Made by a program: the position numbers and the translations under genes. DNA of 64,000 bases from Antedon mediterranea (lineage: Eukaryota > Echinodermata > Crinoidea > Comatulida > Antedonidae): positions 20,102,912 to 20,166,911 of the forward strand of contig NC_092675.1 of the NCBI RefSeq assembly GCF_964355755.1, written 5' to 3'. This document shows, piece by piece, positions 60,601-64,000 of this stretch (positions within the stretch are counted from its first letter, which is position 1; every line of letters starts with the position of its first letter). The notes under the pieces were generated by a model. It searched no databases and had not been told where the DNA came from. It worked only from the letters and a program-made list of their open reading frames with translations.

Positions 60601-63600
60601 ATGATACTGGTGAATGGATTGAAGTAAAGGAATCTCTTTTTTTTTTTATAATATAGTGCTATGCCTTTCAATGCAACCAGGACAAATTATGCAAAAGCCT
60701 CAGTTTGATTTTCTTTATTTAAAGGGGTAAACCTTCCAGTTTGAAATTTAAAAAACTTTGAGCTTTACTGTATTTAGAATATATTCCATAAAAATATAAA
60801 TTATTTTATTAGATTTAAATGTTTCATATCTGGAACATTCTTTTAAGATATTTGGCAAATTCTTATCAAGTTTAGGATCCAAAAAACTCAAGGAATTTCT
60901 GAAGCATTCAAGCTTCACTCTTGGTACATGGTTCCCATTAGAAGGGCTCCGAATTTTGTAAATTATGTACAGTGGAGAGTCGCACTGCTAAATGATCTGG
61001 GGCAACGGTATGTAGCACCTTGAATGTGAGGCAACCCACCTGATATTATTATATGTCTGCAACGCAATCAGAGGGTATTCTTGATTGGGCCAGGTCATCC
61101 CACGCATTAGTCTGATCCGATACAATTACATAGAATCTTTAATGAACAGAAGGAAACTCTTTATTTTATAACTACATTTTTCTTTCAGGTCTCGGTACTA
61201 AGAATAAACGAGTTTGTCGCAATTCTTGTAACTGAAACCAGAGACTATACAAACAATGATCAACCGTCGAATGGTGTAAATTCAAGGATTAACATTGCTA
61301 CAAACTTCCATCTTGGAGGAATTAGTTCTGCCATTCTACCAAGTACATTCCCTCTTACAGTAAGTATATGAATAATTACTTTGTGTTGTAACAAATTGCA
61401 TGAAGCCAAATATGAAATTTTTACCATTTATAGCCGAGTCTAATTCCATGCTAATAATATTCCCACCTACTAATTTGGGCTAATGACTTAGATTCAAGAA
61501 TTTGGTAAATTCCATTGTTTATGCAATTTGAATATAATTCCATTCCTAATTTTCCTAAAATTTCATACCTATGCCCCATGGTACTATACTAGGTTTTTTA
61601 AGCAAAAAATACCTAAATTGTCAATGGGTTTTGGTTAAAATTGTCTTTTGTGAAATAATTATTGTTGTTGATTTTCCACAGAAGTGAATAACTTTATTAA
61701 AACTGCAAAATGACTTATATTTAAAGTCTGATTTTAATAATCTTTATTTTATTAAGTTTTTGGAGGACAATACCTCTTTAAATCATTAATTAAAGCAACC
61801 AATTCCAACATTTAACTTTTGAAAATGTTTTCTTTTCATTTTAAGTTTACAACTGGCTTTGACGGCTGCATAAGTCATATAATAGTCGATTCTGATGAAG
61901 TCCCTAATGCAGTTATCCTGGATTTTGAGTAAGTAATGTATCCTAACAATATGAACTAATGCACTAATGACATAAGAAAGCTTTCGATTTGGTAGCTCAA
62001 CTCAACAGCAATGAAGCAAACAGCCAATTTGTGTGTGTGAGTGTCCTGTTGATCAGAAAGTTGCTGAAAACGTTTTGCCAGCATTCAGATTATCTCACAT
62101 TATCGTCCATGAATATCTAAACAAACTAATGAACAGGGTGGAAATTAAAATAATGGAAGGTCTACTCTACAGTATGGTATTGTTTTATCAAATTGTATAC
62201 AGTTAAACTGTATACAATTTGATTTCTTATAATGTGCTGTGCATTACTTTTCCTATTTTAACAATTGAAGATACTTTAGCACAGTCAGCCCACAGAGTGT
62301 GCCGTCTATAACTTCTCTGCTGCCAATATTATATCAGTACCATTTTTTTACATGGTCTAGTGGCTAATTGAGTGAAATCAAAATGTTTACTCTCGTAAAC
62401 TAATGTAATGCTTTGTATGCATTGAATGCGAAGAATTGTTTTCCTGTTGAATAGAGCAATTAATATTTTAACTCAAATATAATATGCTCACCATGCAACT
62501 CATAAACATTAATTGTTAATTGTATAATATGTTAAATATTTTTGTTTTCTTTAACAGGAATCCGTCTCTATTCTTTGCCAATGGCGTAGCCCCTTGTTCA
62601 CGCAATGATATTATGCCAGGTGCTTTCTTTAATGGCACAGGTTACTTGCAACTAGGTAAGAACAATAATCACATTAAGGACCTGTTTCTATTAATAAATC
62701 TCAAAAGAACTGTTTTCTTTTAAAAATTGCAGCTTAAAAAATCCTTCTTTAAATGATCCAGACTGAATCAATTTAGGTTTTTATAAAGCAGTATATAAAA
62801 TCTGTTCTTTTTATGTAGACCCATTTCTGTTGGCAAGAAAATATTGTTCTTTCAAACCAGATATTTAACAAAAATGTGTGTGTGAGAGTGTTGATGTTCA
62901 AAATTATTGAACTTATGGTTATTTTTTGATACCATTTATCACACTATACACTATCTAATTTTAAATATATTTGCTTGTATTCAAATGAAAAGAAATTGTA
63001 TATAAATATGGTTCAATCTTTTTTATTTCCAGAAAACAACTTCAGAGTTGGAAACTCACTTAGTCTTAATATGACTATCAGGACAACTGTAAGAGAATCT
63101 ATTTTATTTGCCGTTTCCTCTGGTCTTGCGAATTTTGTGGCTTTGGACATCTTCGAAGGAAGAGTAAGTGAATTTGTTTTCTAAGATAGTCCAGAATATT
63201 GATAACAATATCTAGTTACCAAACTTATGTACTTAATGGTATAGTGTTCAGGTTTATTAAAATAAGCACATTTTTGTGAATAAATCTGTTGCTCTGTGCT
63301 TTGCTCTACTTTAGTTAATAATGTAAATGCATTGGGATGTATGGAACACAGCTGTGGATGAAACATACGACTTTCATCATCTCTAAAGGTGCCTTTATGT
63401 CGGCTACCACCAACAGCTCTTATTAGTATGTCTATGACAGGGGCTGTTATAAACTAGTATTGTGGGGTAAACACGTAATTCTGGTGATATGAGAAAAAGT
63501 CGCCCCAACCGAGATTCGAACCCGATTGGGTAATGAAATAGACTATATATATATATATATATATTTCTTCTGTGCATTTAAAATTGAGTATTATTAGCTT

Positions 63601-63867
63601 TGAAACCTAGGCTAATGTACCTTTATCTGTTTTTTTAGGTACGTGCTGTAATAAGTCATGGTAATCAGTCTCCATACATCGTGCGTTCAACTGCGTTCAC
63701 AAGTGACTATGAAATATGTGATAACTTACCACATACGATCTTTCTGTCGTTTACACAACTGGGACTTCAACTTTACATTGATAAATATCCCCCAGATGTG
63801 ACTTATTTTACAGCAGGTGTTCCCACTATTAACACCAACAGCCCGATATACTTTGCTGGTATTCCAG
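23077..63867 (+). CDS. LAMA5-like: Laminin subunit alpha, alpha-3/alpha-5 class (5' complete, 3' end beyond window)
   Basis: A secreted basement-membrane chain that trimerises with beta and gamma laminins and binds receptors through its LG domains. Exons: 23077-23448, 25616-25846, 27632-27748, 28690-28903, 29475-29606, 31431-31609, 32131-32236, 32480-32741, 33354-33492, 34000-34299, 34539-34648, 35372-35592, 35966-36102, 36643-36999, 37602-37880, 38647-38849, 39571-39697, 39829-39970, 40563-40743, 41148-41341, 41713-42000, 42329-42481, 43439-43695, 44175-44495, 44814-44963, 45499-45691, 46376-46520, 47026-47270, 47606-47731, 48911-49099, 50230-50662, 51093-51243, 54545-54736, 55030-55260, 56526-56707, 57268-57415, 58195-58344, 58805-58953, 59239-59436, 60010-60267, 60419-60623, 61189-61359, 61846-61928, 62558-62655, 63033-63163, 63639-63867, plus candidate microexons 51961-51990, 52423-52446 and 53268-53291. 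Every phase fits, giving about 3,026 residues without microexons; vertebrate LAMA5 has about 3,695. An alpha-5-type domain IV and LE2 place it in the alpha-3/5 class; which paralogue is inference. Confidence 0.93.
23578..23640. mobile_element. Possible Penelope-like element end (laminin intron 1)
   Basis: The phrase GACGTTTCGGTACCATCATA followed by GAACCATTTTCAAGATCAAG recalls the 'fold, then cross, to a CGAAACGTC box' that often flanks Penelope-like retroelements in invertebrates. No coding part is seen. Weak call. Confidence 0.25.
24640..24757 (-). mobile_element. tRNA-derived SINE, family 1 (reversed, laminin intron 1)
   Basis: On the reverse strand it reads GGAGCTGTAGCTTGGTGGTT (box A) and CCAGGGTTCAATCCTGACC (box B), 45-50 bases apart. 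The same head is at 38973-39219, in plus orientation. Confidence 0.8.
25960..26226. mobile_element. MITE family A remnant (laminin intron 2)
   Basis: Internal family phrases are present (TTTTAATAAAGTTATTCATT, GCTTTAAATTACACTTTATC, ATTAAAATGGCATATTCAA). The right terminus is AGGGGGAAAATATATCTTT. The left terminus is lost. Confidence 0.65.
27158..27498. mobile_element. MITE family A copy (laminin intron 2)
   Basis: Termini are AAGATATATTGTCCCCC and GGGATAATGCATCT, with family internal phrases including GCCATGTCACATAAGAGTAA and AATTGTCTGTCAGGCAA. Confidence 0.7.
27744..27783 (+). repeat. 20-base tandem duplication of a splice donor (laminin exon 3)
   Basis: ATATTTGTAAGTCTAGGTTT occurs twice back to back, so the exon 3 donor at 27749 has an identical decoy 20 bases downstream. 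Only the first keeps the reading frame into exon 4. Confidence 0.85.
28916..29200. mobile_element. MITE family A copy (laminin intron 4)
   Basis: Termini are AAAAGATGTATTGTCC and GGGACAATACATTTTTA, with the internal phrases 'ATATGCCATTTTGTCACATA' and 'TTTATTAAAACTACAAAG'. It starts 13 bases after the exon 4 end, very close to the donor. Confidence 0.75.
29771..30925. mobile_element. CCTCCGCC-type element with a triplicated SINE-bearing 3' part (laminin intron 5)
   Basis: It starts CCTCCGCCAAGGAGGTTATA with a (GT)n run. The 3' part ends AGGCGGAGGTTTGTACTCTC, then AGTACCCTCTAGTTTAATAT. That part, about 300 bases, is repeated in tandem three times (from about 30060, 30362 and 30663) with near identity. 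Each unit holds a reversed tRNA-like head (on the reverse strand TTTGGTGTAATGG, then GCTGGTTCAAATCCCGCTGA). A lone 5' end of the same element is at 57087-57115. Confidence 0.8.
31665..31801. repeat. Three tandem units of 47-49 bases (laminin intron 6)
   Basis: TAAGTCCATGCAATAGTCCA followed by TGGTAGGCTACAGTGAT occurs three times (near 31670, 31717 and 31766). Confidence 0.8.
31896..32026. mobile_element. Small MITE with GGTTCCCAC termini (laminin intron 6)
   Basis: Inverted termini AAGCTTGGTTCCCACTAG and TTGTGGGAACCACGCTTA enclose about 95 bases, including GACCAATCACAAGCAATGG. The termini and this internal phrase also occur in the left arm of the 7793-8820 foldback, so the two appear related. 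Confidence 0.75.
33354..35440 (+). other. Laminin exons 9-12: compact domain IV of alpha-3/alpha-5 type
   Basis: About residues 538-750. RPLLMSYYPTVHF enters the domain. LPGFSYFGYIAI, GTLIEIVLRYASQTF, GGWTVSVFVNIQVEAVLY and DQVVFIPEEFLNPVGVL line up with the domain IV of vertebrate LAMA5/LAMA3B, where the matching blocks read 'FEWRGYAQM' and 'LLDYVVLLPSAYYEA'. The segment has only about 210 residues against more than 500 in vertebrate alpha-5, so one homologous unit is present and not two or three. Confidence 0.7.
35050..35165. mobile_element. MITE family B copy (laminin intron 11)
   Basis: The left terminus is AAGCTCTGTCTACACTATCA. The right is degraded (TTTTGATAGTGTAAGAAC). The internal GACATCATCATGTCCATATA is present. 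Confidence 0.8.
35441..36999 (+). other. Laminin exons 12-14: middle LE repeats
   Basis: About residues 750-959. Modules begin CNCDLSGSVSNNC, CACYSDDKVC, CNCNPEGSVSLQC, CRCDLAGSYNSTC and CVCMGITSEC. The last is cut by the L4 domain at FWKNAL|FEIP, the standard arrangement in alpha chains. CNVTTGQCICKENTQG matches the same module in LAMA5. Confidence 0.8.
36367..36515. mobile_element. MITE family B copy, right end lost (laminin intron 13)
   Basis: It starts AAGCCTTGTCTACACTACC and carries GTGCCCATATATGGACATGA and two CACTACCATATTT units. It breaks off at GTCAAACTATTGCAAC. A pure A run of about 33 bases follows at 36578-36610, just upstream of the exon 14 acceptor. Confidence 0.75.
37918..38150 (-). 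mobile_element. tRNA-derived SINE, family 2 (reversed, degraded)
   Basis: It shares CGGGTAACCCCTTACTTGTC, TCGAAAGATGTAC and CGAGAAGACTCGTT with the better copy 160 bases downstream. The tRNA-like head (38090-38150) is heavily mutated. Confidence 0.65.
38309..38604 (-). mobile_element. tRNA-derived SINE, family 2 (reversed, well preserved)
   Basis: On the reverse strand it starts GGCCGAGCGGTTAAGACAGT and has box B CAGGGGTTCGAGGCTC, which looks like a leucine- or serine-type tRNA head. The body carries GAGTCTTCTCGGATAAGGAC and TTTCGAGACGAGTAGGGGG. A further fragment of the body is at about 46190-46280. Confidence 0.8.
38867..39239. mobile_element. MITE family B copy split by a SINE (laminin intron 16)
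   Basis: The left part (38867-38972, from AACTCTGTCTAAACTATTAA to GACATCATCATGTCCATATT) and the right terminus (39222-39239, TAGTTTAGACAGAGCTTT) are separated by a complete family 1 SINE. The MITE is therefore older than the SINE. Confidence 0.8.
38973..39219 (+). mobile_element. tRNA-derived SINE, family 1 (nested in a MITE)
   Basis: Box A is in GGAGCTGTAGCTTGGTGG and box B is GGGTTCAATCCTGACC. The 3' end is a short GAAATAAAAAAT tandem tail. The head matches the reversed copy at 24640-24757. Confidence 0.85.
40038..40414. mobile_element. MITE family A copy with a nested SINE tail (laminin intron 18)
   Basis: Family A internal phrases are GCTTTAAATTACAGTTTTTT and AAAATGGCGTATTCAAC, with right terminus TTTGTCATCTTTAA. 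A SINE tail (40297-40375, GACTGGGGTAATAATGTTCA to ATTATTATT) interrupts it. Confidence 0.65.
40827..40905. mobile_element. MITE family B left-end fragment (laminin intron 19)
   Basis: It reads AAGCTTGGTCTACACTATCA and then GGACATGATGATGTCATATC. The right half is missing. Confidence 0.7.
41385..41470 (+). mobile_element. tRNA-like SINE head, family uncertain (laminin intron 20)
   Basis: CAGTAGTGGTTTAATGGTAA resembles box A and ATAGGTTCGAGACTGG resembles box B, about 40 bases apart. No clear tail is seen. Confidence 0.5.
42743..43365. repeat. Minisatellite of 32 bases, about 19 copies (laminin intron 22)
   Basis: The unit is GGTGGTGTAGTTGCCCTGGG plus TCTAGTTGTACA. Copies at the left end carry more changes (GGTGTAG in place of GGTCTAG) and those at the right are nearly uniform, as if expansion was from the right. 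The array ends about 70 bases before the exon 23 acceptor. Confidence 0.9.
44995..45193. mobile_element. MITE family B copy with internal tandem expansion (laminin intron 25)
   Basis: The termini are AAAGCTCTGTCTACACTATC and TTGATAGTGTAG. Inside, the normal two or three ACCATATTTGG units have grown to about six near-identical 21-base units (ACCATATTTGGACATATCCCT). Confidence 0.85.
47899..48694. mobile_element. Possible hAT-like non-autonomous element (laminin intron 29)
   Basis: The ends read CAGGGGCGAATGCAGGGG (left) and, in complement, CAGGGCGGTCGCAGGACG (right). This is the CAGGG(G)CGG terminus common in hAT elements. The interior is richer in GC than its surroundings and has no transposase frame. 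I could not find a clean 8-base target duplication. Confidence 0.4.
50769..50942. repeat. Three tandem 58-base units (laminin intron 31)
   Basis: TCTATGATTTTGTGTGGTCA, then ACATATAAAACGTACCAATG and TGTATGTATTTATTGTAC, is repeated three times with one difference (GTAGTC in the first unit). Near identity implies a recent duplication. Confidence 0.9.
51280..51352 (+). mobile_element. tRNA-like SINE head, family uncertain (laminin intron 32)
   Basis: TGGGGCTTGGTATTGAC resembles box A and CTGGGTACAAATCCTCTCC resembles box B. It follows the LG1 exon by about 40 bases. Confidence 0.4.
51423..51721. mobile_element. MITE with ATGTCGACA termini (laminin intron 32)
   Basis: The inverted termini are TTATGTCGACACGGAACTCA (left) and TTGAGTTCCATGTCGACATA (right). 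A second GCTTATGTCGACACAGTTGA lies just inside the right end. It lies 240 bases before microexon a. Confidence 0.75.
51961..51990 (+). other. Candidate laminin microexon a (30 nt, LTQTLTFTGT)
   Basis: It follows a run of about 20 T and CAAACACTAACAG, and is followed by GTAAAT. It keeps phase 0 on both sides, so it can be included or skipped without a frame change. It would add ten residues to the LG1 loop. Confidence 0.55.
52423..52446 (+). other. Candidate laminin microexon b (24 nt, IQDIMANE)
   Basis: It is preceded by a T-rich tract ending AATCCAAAATTCAG and followed by GTAGTT. It is phase 0 on both sides and would add eight residues. Confidence 0.5.
52673..52821. mobile_element. MITE family B copy, intact (between microexons b and c)
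   Basis: The termini are AAAGCTCTGTCTACACTATC and GGTAGTGTAGACAGAGCC. The internal GTGCCCATATATGGACATGA and two ACCATA units are present. Confidence 0.85.
53268..53291 (+). other. Candidate laminin microexon c (24 nt, VDASVLQQ)
   Basis: It is preceded by ATATCTTCTGTAAACAG and followed by GTAAAAGG. It is phase 0 on both sides and would add eight residues, the same length as microexon b. Confidence 0.5.
54205..54478 (-). mobile_element. Complete tRNA-headed SINE, family 3 (laminin intron before 54545)
   Basis: On the reverse strand it starts GTGTGGCGCGGTGTGTTGG with box B near GTAGTTTGAATCTGCTGC. It has a body of about 120 bases and ends CAGTGCTTAGAGGTTTCA, then ATATAAATCCAGGATATT, then (ATT)n. 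Its tail is shared with the fragments at 3852-3951 and 40297-40375. Confidence 0.8.
55290..56110. repeat. Long minisatellite GAGTGATTTTAA / GAGAGATTTGAA (laminin intron 37)
   Basis: About 40 imperfect units of roughly 20 bases (TGTTGAGTGATTTTAACCTG, TTTTGAGAGATTTGAAAGCA) form a higher-order pattern of about 40-100 bases. It fills most of the intron. Confidence 0.85.
57470..58000. repeat. 21-base minisatellite (laminin intron 39)
   Basis: The unit is about CTTAGACTTGTACCCAACAGG. As 21 is a multiple of three, it yields open frames with a seven-residue period on both strands (for example 57617-57871). These lie wholly inside the intron and are not coding. Confidence 0.85.
60010..63867 (+). other. 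LG3-LG4 linker, LG4 and partial LG5
   Basis: The linker (SGVSPPVTELPPLPYVTEAP, about 60063-60125) is proline- and threonine-rich, like the hinge between LG3 and LG4 that is processed in several vertebrate alpha chains. LG4 runs from YATFPLS through YFRAVSPNGILFYAADS and TTGFDGCISHIIVD. LG5 starts at GAFFNGTGYLQL and is open at 63867 (YFAGIP|). The closing FxGC strand and stop must be in the next exon, beyond the window. Confidence 0.8.
61575..61782. mobile_element. MITE family A remnant (laminin intron 45)
   Basis: The family's 'AAGTGAATAACTTTATTAAA' phrase and right terminus GGAGGACAATACCTCTTTAAA are present. The left terminus is lost. Confidence 0.6.
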
Positions 63868-64000
63868 GTACTTACTGCAATGCATGTTTATCATAATCTT
63901 CAGCTATATATAGTACATGGTTGTTTTCAACAGCCTGTGTTCATCTAAGTTGTTTTTTAAAAGAAATAAATAAAGGTTGACATTGGCGGATGAAATAAGG

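Overview
This is a eukaryotic nuclear window: AT-rich, with long introns, spliced genes on both strands and dense small repeats. The protein content (DMAP1, OMA1, AEBP2 and a long laminin alpha chain), the many 'taggcctag'-type motifs and the repeat types suggest a marine invertebrate deuterostome, most likely an echinoderm and possibly a crinoid. The species assignment is inference; the gene identities rest on protein sequence that I spliced by hand from consistent splice sites and phases.

Layout: (1) 130-682 (+), the last two coding exons of an unidentified gene that begins before the window. (2) 2923-7594 (-), complete DMAP1 in 11 coding exons, with one GC-AG intron and a stray CDC40 (PRP17) exon copy antisense in its last intron. 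(3) 9961-15262 (+), complete OMA1 mitochondrial metalloprotease in 8 coding exons, divergent from DMAP1 across a spacer that holds a 1-kb foldback element. (4) 16790-17956 (-), AEBP2 (PRC2 accessory zinc-finger protein) in 3 coding exons, convergent with OMA1. (5) 17957-23076, repeat-rich spacer with a 1-kb foldback and a decayed LINE that a MITE has entered. (6) 23077 to the right edge (+), a laminin alpha chain of the alpha-3/alpha-5 class, 46 regular coding exons plus three candidate microexons, running from signal peptide through LN, LE, IV, LE, L4, LE and coiled coil to LG1-LG5. Its last exon or exons lie beyond the window.

DMAP1 (NuA4/SRCAP) and AEBP2 (PRC2) are chromatin factors, OMA1 acts in the mitochondrial inner membrane, and the laminin is a basement-membrane protein. 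I see no sign that these neighbours act together. The most interesting signal is the set of three phase-0 microexons (30, 24 and 24 nt) in one long intron of the laminin. They fall in the loop just before the conserved FxGC of LG1 and suggest alternative splicing like that of LG domains in agrin and neurexin. The introns hold at least two MITE families in many copies, several tRNA-derived SINE families (some nested in MITEs), a tandemly triplicated SINE-bearing element and five sizeable minisatellites.
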